Positions 35,690 through 45,657 of a stretch of DNA of 54,817 bases are shown here, one piece after another; position 1 is the first letter of the stretch; each line of letters opens with the position of its first letter. Both the position numbers and the translations under genes were made by a program. The notes under the pieces were generated by a model that was given only the letters and a program-made list of their open reading frames with translations, did no database searches and was not told where the DNA came from. The stretch covers positions 1 through 54,817 of the forward strand of contig JAFUGC010000019.1 in NCBI GenBank assembly GCA_017469565.1, in the 5' to 3' direction. This stretch comes from Clostridia bacterium. GTDB taxonomy: Bacteria > Bacillota > Clostridia > TANB77 > UBA1234.

Positions 35690-36388
35690 TCAATTTTCAT
35701 TTTTCAATTTCATGTACTCCTGTGCTGCAATAACTGCTACCTCCATTTCAGCATATCCTGGATTTTTTATCACACATTTTTGGAAGAAGTACAATCTGTC
35801 CGTCCCCCAAAGGTAAATACTAATAATAAGACTCATAATCATGCCAAGTGCTTTCAAAATAAAGCCAGGTAATAAGCCAATACAGAGTATGCACAATGTA
35901 ACTAACAATAATAAGAAAACAATTACTGTAGAGCCACACCGCACAGAAAGATTTGGCATTTGCATGATATCCTCAACACTTTCTGGGGCTTTATCAAATT
36001 TATCAATGTAGTTTAACACCTTATGTTCTGCCGCATGATATCTGTGCTCCCAAAAACAGTCTTCATTGTTAGCCTCCGAACGATAGTAAATAATCATCAT
36101 AACCCAAATAAATGCTATAACGATGATTGCAGAAATAAACCAGTTTTCTGACTTCCAGACAGACAAAGCATTCAGAATGGATGCAAAAACAATACAAATG
36201 AAAAACAATAACAGTCTAAATTTAATATCATTTTTTAATGCATATGATTTATGATGCTTAACTCCTTTTGTCCTTACCACTTCAACTTGAGAATTTTGGG
36301 GCCTTCTGATGGCACTTATCGTCATGTTTTTCTCAGGCACATAAAAATCTATCCCTTGACTATGTGCCCGTGCCTCTGCCAAATACAT
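35690..36388 (-). CDS. DUF1385 family membrane protein
   Basis: This is a 232-residue protein with four or so membrane segments and the DUF1385 signature YHAAEHKVLNYID in the middle, followed by LSVRCGSTVIVF. The N-terminal ISAIRRP segment matches the family. Length is shorter than the more common 290-320. The biochemical role of the family is not established. It is monocistronic, with a terminator downstream. Confidence 0.85.
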   Translation of the reverse strand: MYLAEARAHSQGIDFYVPEKNMTISAIRRPQNSQVEVVRTKGVKHHKSYALKNDIKFRLLLFFICIVFASILNALSVWKSENWFISAIIVIAFIWVMMIIYYRSEANNEDCFWEHRYHAAEHKVLNYIDKFDKAPESVEDIMQMPNLSVRCGSTVIVFLLLLVTLCILCIGLLPGFILKALGMIMSLIISIYLWGTDRLYFFQKCVIKNPGYAEMEVAVIAAQEYMKLKNEN

Positions 36389-36502
36389 ATTATCCCTCCC
36401 TTTTTATTGTAAAGAAGTAAAAAAACTTTATTTTTGCAAACACATTTTATCATGAATCGGCCCCATTTTCAAGGTTTTGCCTGAAATTGAAAACAAACAG
36501 AT

Positions 36503-36531
36503 AGGGACAACCGTCAAAAATGGTTGTCCCT
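36503..36531 (-). terminator. hairpin downstream of tyrS
   Basis: AGGGACAACC and GGTTGTCCCT form a 10-bp stem 18 bases after the tyrS stop. The T-run on the minus strand is broken, so it may be a weak terminator or a repeat-derived hairpin. Confidence 0.5.
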
Positions 36532-36548
36532 AATTGTCGTCTTTTTTC

Positions 36549-37784
36549 CTAAAAAATTCCTATAAACTGTTTCTTCTTGCCTTTTCTAATCACGATTACT
36601 TTTCCATCGATTGCTAAATCCTTACCAATCACTTCTTCCTCATCAGTATGTTTTTGGTTATTTAGGCTAATAGCACCACTGGCAAGCATCTCCCTAGCCT
36701 CTCTTTTACTAGAGCAAATCCCATTCTCCACAAGTAAATCAATTAACTTTGTGTTTTCCTTTAATGGAACACTAGGAACCTGCTTCATGCCAAGCATGAT
36801 ATCCTCTGAACTAAGCCCTTCTAGACTACCTCCAAATAACGCCTCACTGATTTGAACCGCTTTATTATATTCCTCTTCCCCATGTAATCCAACAATAATA
36901 TCTTTGGCAAGTGCTTTATGCGCAATTCTTAGATGTGGTGCCTCATTATGCTGTTTTTCAATCTCTATAATCTCATCCGGTGTTAAAAATGTTAGTTTTT
37001 TCAAGTACTCAATAATCATGGAATCTTCAAGATTGATTAAGTACTGGTACATTTCATAACTAGAAGTTTTATTTTTATCTAACCATAGAGCATTTCCCTC
37101 TGTTTTTCCAAACTTTTTCCCCGTAGAGTCTGTAACAAGGGGCATTACCATTCCATAAGCTTCTTTATCCAATTTCTTTCGAATTAGCTCGATGCCCGAT
37201 GTAATGTTTCCCCACTGGTCACTACCTGCCACCTGAAGGGTACAATTTCTATTTTCATATAACCATAGAAAATCCAGAGCTTGTAGTATCATGTAAGTAA
37301 ATTCCGCAAAGGTAATTCCTGTTTCCAATCTTGATTTTACTTTATCTTTCGCAAGCATGTAACCGATATTAAAATATTTTCCATAATCTCTTAAAAAGTC
37401 AATCACATTAATATCTTTTGTCCAATCCCAGTTGTTTACTACTTCAAAGCCAAATATCTGCTCCGCCTGCTTTTTTAGTCCCTGAAAATTATGCTCCACC
37501 TCTTCTTTGGTAATCATTGGTCTTTCTGCATCCGGCTTAGGGTCTCCAATTAGTCCTGTAGCACCACCCACAAGCAATAATGGATGATGTCCGTGCTGTG
37601 CAAGCCTCTTAGAAATTAAAAATGACGAATAATGCCCAATATGCATTGAATCTGCTGTTGGGTCTGTACCTATATAAAAAGTAAGCCCTCCTTGATTCAA
37701 TTTTTCAATTAAGTCAGGACTACTAATATCTTGAATTAATCCTCTCCATTGTAACTCTTCATACAATGTCATGTTCGTACTCAT
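36549..37784 (-). CDS. tyrS: tyrosyl-tRNA synthetase
   Basis: This is a 411-residue class I synthetase with FYIGTDPTADSMHIGHY (HIGH motif near 46), LQVAGSDQWGN, and KFGKTEGNA as the KMSKS-type loop near 230. A C-terminal S4 RNA-binding domain follows (SSKREAREMLASGAISLN). It attaches tyrosine to tRNA-Tyr. ATG 37784 is chosen because AAGG lies 8 nt upstream; a GTG nine bases earlier overlaps the ribosome site. Expression is controlled by a T-box leader. Confidence 0.97.
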   Translation of the reverse strand: MSTNMTLYEELQWRGLIQDISSPDLIEKLNQGGLTFYIGTDPTADSMHIGHYSSFLISKRLAQHGHHPLLLVGGATGLIGDPKPDAERPMITKEEVEHNFQGLKKQAEQIFGFEVVNNWDWTKDINVIDFLRDYGKYFNIGYMLAKDKVKSRLETGITFAEFTYMILQALDFLWLYENRNCTLQVAGSDQWGNITSGIELIRKKLDKEAYGMVMPLVTDSTGKKFGKTEGNALWLDKNKTSSYEMYQYLINLEDSMIIEYLKKLTFLTPDEIIEIEKQHNEAPHLRIAHKALAKDIIVGLHGEEEYNKAVQISEALFGGSLEGLSSEDIMLGMKQVPSVPLKENTKLIDLLVENGICSSKREAREMLASGAISLNNQKHTDEEEVIGKDLAIDGKVIVIRKGKKKQFIGIF

Positions 37785-37817
37785 TTCAATCACCTTCCCT
37801 TAAAAATGTAATCTTTC

Positions 37818-37957
37818 CAATAAAAAAAGAACTCACAATCTAAGGACTACTTTCGCAGCGGTACCACCTTAGTTTATGAATTCAATCATACTCTTTCACC
37901 CCTTAACGCGAGAACACGGTCTGGTTCAAGAGTTGTAAGTTCTTTCATTACCAGTTG
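37818..37957 (-). promoter_or_regulatory. T-box leader of tyrS
   Basis: The minus strand has the T-box core AAGGTGGTACCGCTGCG (37854-37870), which pairs with the uncharged tRNA end. A competing terminator stem with CCTTAG follows, ending in TTTTTTT near 37822. An upstream stem with AAGAG has UAU on its 3' side, a fitting tyrosine specifier. An 11-bp pairing AGAACUUACAA with TTGTGAGTTCT spans the leader. It is short for a T-box. Confidence 0.9.
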
Positions 37958-37963
37958 CTTAGA

Positions 37964-37991
37964 ATTATATCATAATTCTAAACGATGTCAA
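37964..37991 (-). promoter_or_regulatory. tyrS T-box promoter
   Basis: On the minus strand, TTGACA (37986-37991), a 16-bp spacer and TATAAT (37964-37969). The transcript start is predicted near 37957. Confidence 0.8.
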
Positions 37992-38016
37992 GTATTCATG
38001 AGGCAATTCGTGATTC

Positions 38017-40011
38017 CTAATCCTTTATTTTCTGCACATAATCACAAATAATCTCTTGAATTTTCTCATTTCCAATCTCACAATTCAAGCACAAATCATA
38101 ATATTTTTTGTCTCCCCATGGCTGATTAGAAATAACTTCATGATAGGCCGCCCTGGATTTATCAGAATCTAACACATGTCTCTTGGCATCTTTATAAGTA
38201 TCATGATACATTTCCTTTATCTTGCTCACCCTGTATTCCAAAGGAGCATATAAGAAGATTCGAATCAAATGAGAATCGTCCTTCAAAATGTAATCTGAGC
38301 CTCTTCCTACAATCACACAGTTCCCCTCTTCAGCAATCTTGCGTATGGTATCGGCTTGTTTAATAATAGCATCCTTTTCCGCATCTAAGGATAGATAAAA
38401 TTGATATAACTCATCTTCCGTATAATTCTCATCCTTTAGTGCATTTTCAACCGCGTAATTTTTGATAGCTTCCTTATCATAGAATTTCAAATGTAATTTT
38501 TCCGCAACATTTTTCGCAATTTCTTTTCCACCAGTTCCATGTTCACGCGAAATAGAAATAATAATTTTCTGCTCTTGATTAGCCTCTGCCTCTGCATTTC
38601 CTTTACTTTCTACTGCACTGTTACTTGCTAACTCATCAATTGTTTCCACTCTTTCCTGATAAGCCTTTTTCAAAATCAAAACAGAAATCAAGGCTGTCAA
38701 AATCTCTGCAATTGGGAAAGTCCACCAAACAATATCCACCACATTCTCATATCGAGTAAAGAAAAATGCAATTGGAAATACAAATATCACAAGTCTTAAT
38801 AATGAAATGATAAGTGGTCTCAAGGCATATCCTAGTGACTGTAGCACTCCCTGCACCGCCACAGAAAATCCCATAAACACATAACCAATACTTGCAATTC
38901 TAAGTGCAGTGGTGCATGTTACAATAATTTCTGACGTGGTCCCTCCTGCAAGTCCAAATAAGTTGGCAAGTGGTCTTGCAAAGACTTCAAACACACAAGT
39001 TAAAATGAAAGTCACAATAAGCGTATCCACAATACCATATTTGATACAATCATTCACCCTTTCTCTATCCCTCATTCCATAATTAAAAGATAGAATCGAT
39101 ATAATGGTGTTAGATAATCCAAATGCAGAAAACAAAGCAATTTGTTGAATCTTATAATAAATGCCAAAGGAACCAACAAGTACTGTTGGGTCCGCATGAG
39201 CCATACCCAAAATAGCATTCATGCCTGCCATCATCACAGAAAGTAATGCCTGCATTAACGCAGCAGAAATACCAATCTGATAAATTGCCTGAATCAAGTG
39301 AAAATCAGGTTTGATATACTTAGGATTCCCGTTAATCTCTTTATTCAAAAGATAATGGAATATCATTGCAATCCCTAAAGAAACAAACTGTCCAATAATC
39401 GTTGCCCAGGCAGCTCCTGCCACTCCCATATTCAGTGGATAAATAAACACATAATCCAGCACAATATTGGTCACTGCACCTGATATCTGTGCAATAGTAG
39501 AAAGCATTGTTTTTCCAGTAGATTGCAAAAATCTTTCATACACGGTAAACCCAATAGCACCAAGAGAAAAGCAGCAACATATTTGCAAATAAGTTGTTCC
39601 CATCTCCACTACTTCTAAATCATTACCTGCAAATAAACCAATAAACCATCTAGCACCAAAAGCACCAAACAACAAGAAAACAGCAAAGATACATATGCTT
39701 AAGAATATTCCATTGCCTGCTACTTTATTTACTTTTTCTTGATTCTTTTCTCCTAGACTCTTAGAAAGAAGAGCATTTAGTCCTACTCCCGTTCCCACAC
39801 CTATTGCAATAATTAAAATCTGAATAGGAAAGGCAATAGTTAATGCCTGGTTAGCAATGGCTCCCTTCGCTCCCATATTGGTAACAAATATACTGTCAAC
39901 AACATTATATAATGCCTGTAATACCATGGAAATAATCATTGGTAATCCCATTTTCCAAAACAGTTTTTTCATTGGTGTATCTGCCATTTTGTTTGTTTTT
40001 TGTTCATTCAT
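38017..40011 (-). CDS. MATE transporter fused to cytidylate-kinase-like domain
   Basis: This is a 664-residue protein. Residues 1-455 are a MATE-type multidrug/toxin exporter with twelve membrane segments (start MKKLFWKMGLPMIISMVLQA, VDSIFV, FLQSTGKTMLSTIAQISGA). A linker rich in Glu and Gln at about 455-478 follows. Residues 479-664 match the Cytidylate_kin2 family: IIISISREHGTGGKEIA with a P-loop-like turn, then CVIVGRGSDYIL and IRIFLYAPLEYRVSKI. The two domains are in one frame. The kinase half is cytoplasmic and might couple nucleotide state to export, but that is inference. ATG 40011 has AAAAGGAG upstream. Confidence 0.88.
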   Translation of the reverse strand: MNEQKTNKMADTPMKKLFWKMGLPMIISMVLQALYNVVDSIFVTNMGAKGAIANQALTIAFPIQILIIAIGVGTGVGLNALLSKSLGEKNQEKVNKVAGNGIFLSICIFAVFLLFGAFGARWFIGLFAGNDLEVVEMGTTYLQICCCFSLGAIGFTVYERFLQSTGKTMLSTIAQISGAVTNIVLDYVFIYPLNMGVAGAAWATIIGQFVSLGIAMIFHYLLNKEINGNPKYIKPDFHLIQAIYQIGISAALMQALLSVMMAGMNAILGMAHADPTVLVGSFGIYYKIQQIALFSAFGLSNTIISILSFNYGMRDRERVNDCIKYGIVDTLIVTFILTCVFEVFARPLANLFGLAGGTTSEIIVTCTTALRIASIGYVFMGFSVAVQGVLQSLGYALRPLIISLLRLVIFVFPIAFFFTRYENVVDIVWWTFPIAEILTALISVLILKKAYQERVETIDELASNSAVESKGNAEAEANQEQKIIISISREHGTGGKEIAKNVAEKLHLKFYDKEAIKNYAVENALKDENYTEDELYQFYLSLDAEKDAIIKQADTIRKIAEEGNCVIVGRGSDYILKDDSHLIRIFLYAPLEYRVSKIKEMYHDTYKDAKRHVLDSDKSRAAYHEVISNQPWGDKKYYDLCLNCEIGNEKIQEIICDYVQKIKD

Positions 40012-40174
40012 TTTGATAGCTCCTTTTCTTATTTTAGCGCAAAAAATATGTGTAAACCCAAAGTCAATTGGATTTACACATAAAATGCTACTCATTGATT
40101 TTCAACTGTAAAATATCTTAACACTTTTTTGTGAAAAATGTAAGTATTTTTTTCATTTTTTTACCTACTTTTGA

Positions 40175-42805
40175 TTAGTGTTCCTGATCCTTATAGGCTT
40201 CATTGATTTCTATCATCTTATCTTTCACCATAGAATAAATATTCACAACCTTAGGATCAAACGCCTTTCCAGACTGACTCTTAATGTATTCATCAATCTC
40301 CTCATAAGGTAAAGCCGGTTTATATACTCTCTTATTAGCAAGTGCATCAAATACATCTCCAAGCCCCATGATTCTAGAAATGACAGAAATTTCTTCTCCC
40401 TTTAAATGCTCTGGATAGCCAGTTCCATCATATTTTTCATGATGATGAAATACAATATCCTTTGCATAATTCAAAATGTTATTAGAAACCTTATTACCAT
40501 ATGTGGTTTCTAGGATTTCTTTTCCTATTGTGGTATGCGATTTCATGATTTCATATTCCTCATCTGTCAATTTTCCAGGCTTATTCAATATTTCATCTGG
40601 GATACCCACTTTTCCAATATCATGTAATACTGCTGCCATGGCAATTTCCTCAATCATCTCTTTTGAGGTAAACAATCCTTCTCGATAAAACTCCTCATAT
40701 TTAGCAAGCATTACCTTCATATACTCTTTGGTTCTCTTTAGGTGCTCCCCTGTCTCCTTACTTCTTGCAGATGTAAGATTTACCATGCTATCAAACAAGA
40801 AATTATATACATTTTCAATTTCCGTTTTTGACTTTTCTATCTGACTCTTTAAAATATCCTTTTCTCCTGCCTTCTTTAAGATATTATAAAGTGCCACTGC
40901 ACATTGGTCAATTTCTGAATTTTCAATGACACCATCTGCCCTGACTTCATAAGACCTTTCCTTTAGATTACTATTCTTATTTCTTGAAATCAAAACGATT
41001 GGAATATCTGATACAGAAGGACTACGCCTAATATTACTAATAATACTGATTTCCTTATCCAAATCATCAAATTCATCCACAAGGATTGCTTTCAATGTTC
41101 CAGCCTGTAATAATATTTCAATATCAATTTCATTCGTGGCCGAAATAACCTCATAACTAGAATAAAGCTTATCTTTTAATTGCTGTATCTTATCTGCCTC
41201 TAATCCAATAAGAAGAATATTCTCTTTTTTAGACTCATTCTCAATCATTTTACTTTCCATGCTAAAATAAGCCCTTAGCTTTTCTTTCAATTCTTCTGGC
41301 ACAACTGGCTTCAAAATATAATCCGTAATATAATTTTCGTTTTCCTTAATACTTTTTTCTGTAACGTTAGTAGCAGTTAATGCAACAATAGGAATACTAA
41401 CGCCAAAATCATGTCTTAAAATTTTTGATATTTCATAACCATTATATTTTGGCATGTGAATATCCATTAAAATCAGGTTATAATAATCTGTTCCAACCTC
41501 TTGGATTCTTTTAATGCAGATGATTCCATCTTCTGCCACATCACAAACATAGCCTTCTTGCTCAATTACCTTCTTAGTAATTTCAATATTAAGCGGATTA
41601 TCTTCTACAAGTAAGATTCTCTTCTCCCTATTTTCAATCATTTTTCTATTGACTGACATACTTGGTTTTGTGTACGTTTCTTTCACATCAGTAATTTTAC
41701 CAGGTGCCTTACTACACTTATCTACCACAATGCTGAAATAGAATTTACTGCCAAGACCAACACTACTTTCCACCCAAATCTTTCCGTTCATATCTTCCAC
41801 TATCTTTTTCACGATAGCAAGACCAATCCCTTTACCGTCTTGGGTTCTCTTAGTAGGATCTTCTGCTTGTGAAAACTCTCTGAATATTTTTAGAGAATCT
41901 TCCTTCTTGATTCCTATTCCAGTGTCCTTAATGCAAAACTGTAATGTATAACTGACATTAGTTTCTTCCACTTTTCTAGCACTCAGTTCTACAAATCCTT
42001 TATCTGTATACTTGATAGCATTATCAATTAGATTTACAAATATTTGGTTGATTTTTGATTTATCTGCATGAATATCAATCACATCATCAAGCTGAAGATT
42101 AGTATATAATTGCACTCCTTTTGCACTCGCTCTCTCCTTAAACGCCTCAATCACGCCATCTAAGAAATCATTCATATTAAAATCTACCAATAAGCTTGTA
42201 GAAGCATACTGATGCTCCTCTGACAAACTAAGTACGCCCGATGTCATTTCTAGCAGCAATTTTGATGCCTCATCCAATTTATTGATATACTCTATTTGCT
42301 GCTCATTTAACATGGTAGACTTCAAGAAATAAATCATTCCCACAATAATATTCATAGGAGTCTTTATCTCATGTGATAGATTGGCAATAAATAAATCCTT
42401 AGACTTTAAGATTTCTTCCTGCTTTTCAAGCTCACCAATAAGCTCTTTTTCTCTACGCAAGCTGCTTTCTTCATCCATGATATCAAAAATAACCTTCTTT
42501 TCAGATGGAACATGAACAGCAGTCACATGCATCCTTGATGCACTATCTTTTCCAACCATATCAATATTTTGCGAAAAAATACCCTTTTCCTGAACCTGTG
42601 TCATAATTGTATGACTCAAGTCTTTTTCTGCACCGGAACGAAAGAAATCATTTAGTGTTTTAAAATTTTCAACAATTTCTCCCTTATTTGCTGTTTCAAT
42701 ATTTCCTTCATAGTCCGATATTAAAATAATATCTGGCATGTTATTTACCAGTTCATCTAACATGACAGGACTAATCTTTTTTGATTTATCTTTAAAAATT
42801 CCCAT
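40175..42805 (-). CDS. hybrid histidine kinase with receiver and HD-GYP domains
   Basis: This is an 876-residue soluble protein with no membrane segment. Residues 15-110 are PAS-like. The HisKA box HEIKTPMNII is near 144. The HATPase has NLIDNAIKY near 260, DTGIGI and GKGIGLAI. A receiver at about 397-515 has LVEDN and the phospho-Asp in LILMDIHMP. A second, degenerate receiver lies at about 525-640. HD-GYP lies at about 680-876 with HDIGKVGIPDEIL and HHEKYDGTGYP, so the c-di-GMP phosphodiesterase residues are intact. It is inferred to couple a cytosolic cue to c-di-GMP breakdown. ATG 42805 follows AAAGGAG. Confidence 0.9.
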   Translation of the reverse strand: MGIFKDKSKKISPVMLDELVNNMPDIILISDYEGNIETANKGEIVENFKTLNDFFRSGAEKDLSHTIMTQVQEKGIFSQNIDMVGKDSASRMHVTAVHVPSEKKVIFDIMDEESSLRREKELIGELEKQEEILKSKDLFIANLSHEIKTPMNIIVGMIYFLKSTMLNEQQIEYINKLDEASKLLLEMTSGVLSLSEEHQYASTSLLVDFNMNDFLDGVIEAFKERASAKGVQLYTNLQLDDVIDIHADKSKINQIFVNLIDNAIKYTDKGFVELSARKVEETNVSYTLQFCIKDTGIGIKKEDSLKIFREFSQAEDPTKRTQDGKGIGLAIVKKIVEDMNGKIWVESSVGLGSKFYFSIVVDKCSKAPGKITDVKETYTKPSMSVNRKMIENREKRILLVEDNPLNIEITKKVIEQEGYVCDVAEDGIICIKRIQEVGTDYYNLILMDIHMPKYNGYEISKILRHDFGVSIPIVALTATNVTEKSIKENENYITDYILKPVVPEELKEKLRAYFSMESKMIENESKKENILLIGLEADKIQQLKDKLYSSYEVISATNEIDIEILLQAGTLKAILVDEFDDLDKEISIISNIRRSPSVSDIPIVLISRNKNSNLKERSYEVRADGVIENSEIDQCAVALYNILKKAGEKDILKSQIEKSKTEIENVYNFLFDSMVNLTSARSKETGEHLKRTKEYMKVMLAKYEEFYREGLFTSKEMIEEIAMAAVLHDIGKVGIPDEILNKPGKLTDEEYEIMKSHTTIGKEILETTYGNKVSNNILNYAKDIVFHHHEKYDGTGYPEHLKGEEISVISRIMGLGDVFDALANKRVYKPALPYEEIDEYIKSQSGKAFDPKVVNIYSMVKDKMIEINEAYKDQEH

Positions 42806-42965
42806 AGAAACGACTCCTTTTTCATACACTTAACACTATTTTAACATAAACTATTTTTGAATGCAATTTTTTCATGAATATCCCTAAATGCCCACCATAA
42901 AGCCATTTTAGCATGTGCCGGCAACACAATATGTTATGAGAAGCCTCTATCCTTTAGTTTGCTGC

Positions 42966-45416
42966 CTAATGAGATAAATATGCCGTTTTATAAGTTGTTC
43001 CGCTTATCACTTCTGTTCCATGCTGAATCATATAACCGGTTTCGATATCATTCACTTTTGTTTCATCATTAATAGCTGCAGTTATCCCCTTTATCACTCC
43101 ATCATAGAAACTAAAATCACTTTCACTCATGACACCATAAATAGTACCTTGTAGTACTGGCGATGTTGTAACAACATTTCCATTTTCAGTTCCAATTATC
43201 AAATCTCCTGAGTTACTGATTGCATACTGGCTTGTTGAAACAATTGTACCCCCTGTAATTGTCATTTTTCCTGATGCTAAATTATGGACAGCTGCTCTTT
43301 CACCTGTTGTTGCACTTAAATATGCATTTCCCGTAATTTCTGCAACTCCTCTATCATTATAAAGCGCCTGTCTACCTCCTGTTGCTATAATTCTGCCGCC
43401 ACTAATTGTCAATATTCCCTTTTCATTATTGTTAATAGCAGCCACTGACGAAGAAGCAGTTGTGATTGTCCCATTGGAAATGGAAAGCGTTCCATTATTC
43501 GAAATGACTGCCGAACCACTACGATTACTGATTGTATAGGATTGTAAATTCAATACAATATTTTTGCCCACACTGATTGTAATATTAGTTGCCGTATCTC
43601 TTAATAATTTAATTGTTGTTTGAGTCTTATCAGTAGGTACTGCATTCACTGCTTCCTGTAAAGTCTTATAGGTTGTTCCCTCTATTTCTGCAATAAAAAT
43701 TTCTTTCCAGTGTGCATAACATTCCATATTACTTGACAATACTGTTGCTGCCGTTATTTCTTCTCCATTTTCAGGTGCAGTATACCATCCCATAAAATCA
43801 AATTCTGTTCTTGTTGCAACTGGCAATGTTCCTATTGCTTTCCCCACTTCCACCAATCTTGTTGTCTCGTTTACTGTTCCTTCATTAGCATTAAATGTTA
43901 TCCTATTTGCATGTGCCAAATAAGCTGTTTGATAAGCAACTCCCCCTATAATTTCTGCTCCATGAACCACATCATATCCTGTTTCTTTGCCAACTACTTT
44001 TGTATCATTATTAATTGAGCCAGTTACTCCTCTAATGATTCCATTATAAAAGTTAAAATCACTTGTACTGGTTACGCCTAATGTAGCTCCCTGTAGTACT
44101 GGTGATGTTACATTAACATTTCCATCTTCTATTCCAATTGTCATTTCGCCAGAACTGCTGACAGCTTGATGATTAACTGAAACAACTGTACCTCCTGTAA
44201 TGAATAATCTTGCTGATGACTGATTTTGAATCGTTGCTCTGTGAAGAGCCGTTGCACTCAAATAAGCAGTTCCACTGATTTCTACCATTCCTCTATTATT
44301 ATAGATTGCCCCTCTTTCTCCAGTTGCTAAAATTCTTCCACCATTTATAATAAGACTTCCAGTTGATTCATTGTCAATGGCAGCATAAGCCGCTGATGAT
44401 GTAATAGTCCCGTTAGAAATGACCACTGTTCCATTATTGGTAATCACTTGAGTCTCCCCATTATTACTGATGGTATAATTCTGTAAATCGAATACAACAT
44501 ATTTATTTCTAGCGATGGTAACTTTTTCACTAATATCTTTCCATAACTTAATCGTTTTAGAAGTATTATTGTTTGGAACTTTGTCAATTGCACTCTGTAA
44601 TGTTGTATAATAAATTCCATCCATCTCTGCAATTGCTTGAGTCCAATGCGCATAATAAGTGACACCCAGCTTTTCCACTATAGTATTTGATGTTACTACT
44701 GTTCCACCATCTGCTTGTGTATACCATCCATCAAATATGCTTCCATCTTTAATAGGCACTGGAAGTTCTCCTAGCATTTCGCCTATTTCTACCGCTCTTA
44801 TTTCATTACTAACATATCCACCATTCGCATCAAAAATAATGGTATGATGTACTGCATCTTCTGCCAATAGTCCTGTCTCTTTATCTAACGTAATTCCAAA
44901 TGTTTCTTCTCCTACCGTAATGATCTCAGACATTTTATTTTCCACTGTATCTTTTGCATTGATTTTCAAACCGTTCTCATAATCAAAAGGTGGCCAAGTA
45001 AACACTACTCCCTCAGATGATACCGCATATTGTACATTTACCATCTTACCTGTTCCAGACTCAATTTTCATTTTTGGAAGCTTGATTCCAATCTGCTCTT
45101 TGTCCTGAATAACCGTATAATCCGGCAAATCTTTTTTAGCTAAAAAATCCTCCGAATTTTTCCCATTTTTGGCAACATAATGATAAACCTGTGCATCTGT
45201 AATGTTAATTCCTTTTGCAGTCTCTACGCCTTTAACATGTGAGACAGTCACATCAAACGCATGCTGCACTTCTCTAACATTATTTACATAGTTTGAATAA
45301 TTAGCATTCGTAATCGTTTTTGTGGATGAGCCAAACATAATAAAAGCTAATATAAGTACCACAATAATTGTAATTACCAATGCAATAAGAGAAACACCTT
45401 TTTCATTTTTCACCAT
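42966..45416 (-). CDS. prepilin-like anchored protein with InlB-type and beta-helix repeats
   Basis: This is an 816-residue protein. The N-terminus is a prepilin-like leader (KNEKG, then VSLIALVITIIVVLILAFI) lacking the usual Glu at +5. After a 180-residue region come two similar blocks of about 290 residues. Each has an InlB/Listeria-Bacteroides B repeat (IFDANGG...FDGWYTQADGG..., ending YAHW) followed by a right-handed beta-helix-like stretch with ladders such as ITNNGTVVISNGTIT. The blocks align with each other (TAYLAH, TAYLSH ends), so they arose by duplication. It is probably a surface adhesin or glycan-binding fibre. AAGGAG lies 10 nt upstream. Confidence 0.8.
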   Translation of the reverse strand: MVKNEKGVSLIALVITIIVVLILAFIMFGSSTKTITNANYSNYVNNVREVQHAFDVTVSHVKGVETAKGINITDAQVYHYVAKNGKNSEDFLAKKDLPDYTVIQDKEQIGIKLPKMKIESGTGKMVNVQYAVSSEGVVFTWPPFDYENGLKINAKDTVENKMSEIITVGEETFGITLDKETGLLAEDAVHHTIIFDANGGYVSNEIRAVEIGEMLGELPVPIKDGSIFDGWYTQADGGTVVTSNTIVEKLGVTYYAHWTQAIAEMDGIYYTTLQSAIDKVPNNNTSKTIKLWKDISEKVTIARNKYVVFDLQNYTISNNGETQVITNNGTVVISNGTITSSAAYAAIDNESTGSLIINGGRILATGERGAIYNNRGMVEISGTAYLSATALHRATIQNQSSARLFITGGTVVSVNHQAVSSSGEMTIGIEDGNVNVTSPVLQGATLGVTSTSDFNFYNGIIRGVTGSINNDTKVVGKETGYDVVHGAEIIGGVAYQTAYLAHANRITFNANEGTVNETTRLVEVGKAIGTLPVATRTEFDFMGWYTAPENGEEITAATVLSSNMECYAHWKEIFIAEIEGTTYKTLQEAVNAVPTDKTQTTIKLLRDTATNITISVGKNIVLNLQSYTISNRSGSAVISNNGTLSISNGTITTASSSVAAINNNEKGILTISGGRIIATGGRQALYNDRGVAEITGNAYLSATTGERAAVHNLASGKMTITGGTIVSTSQYAISNSGDLIIGTENGNVVTTSPVLQGTIYGVMSESDFSFYDGVIKGITAAINDETKVNDIETGYMIQHGTEVISGTTYKTAYLSH

Positions 45417-45543
45417 ATAAAAATTTCTCCTTAGTTTTTTGTGTGGAATTATGTCTTATTTCCTGTGACTTTATTATATCATTCCACCTAAAAATGTCAA
45501 TCATATCCAGAACGCATTCAACCCGTTTGTCATGCTTTTAGGG

Positions 45544-45572
45544 ATGCTTTTAGGGACACCTTCCCAAAACAT
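45544..45572. repeat. REP-like hairpin repeat, copy 1
   Basis: This is a variant of the GGGACACCTTCC palindromic repeat found at 53151, 53734 and 54644. A partial copy precedes it at 45531-45543. Confidence 0.75.
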
Positions 45573-45597
45573 CACAAAGCCATTTTCATCTTCCAAT

Positions 45598-45626
45598 TTG
45601 ACATTTTATGTTAATTATGTTAGAAT
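45598..45626 (+). promoter_or_regulatory. promoter of the BI-1 family gene
   Basis: TTGACA (45598-45603), a 17-bp spacer and TAGAAT (45621-45626) lie 32 bp before the start codon. Confidence 0.75.
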
Positions 45627-45657
45627 AAGAATGTATTGAACAAAGGAGGAGATAAAC

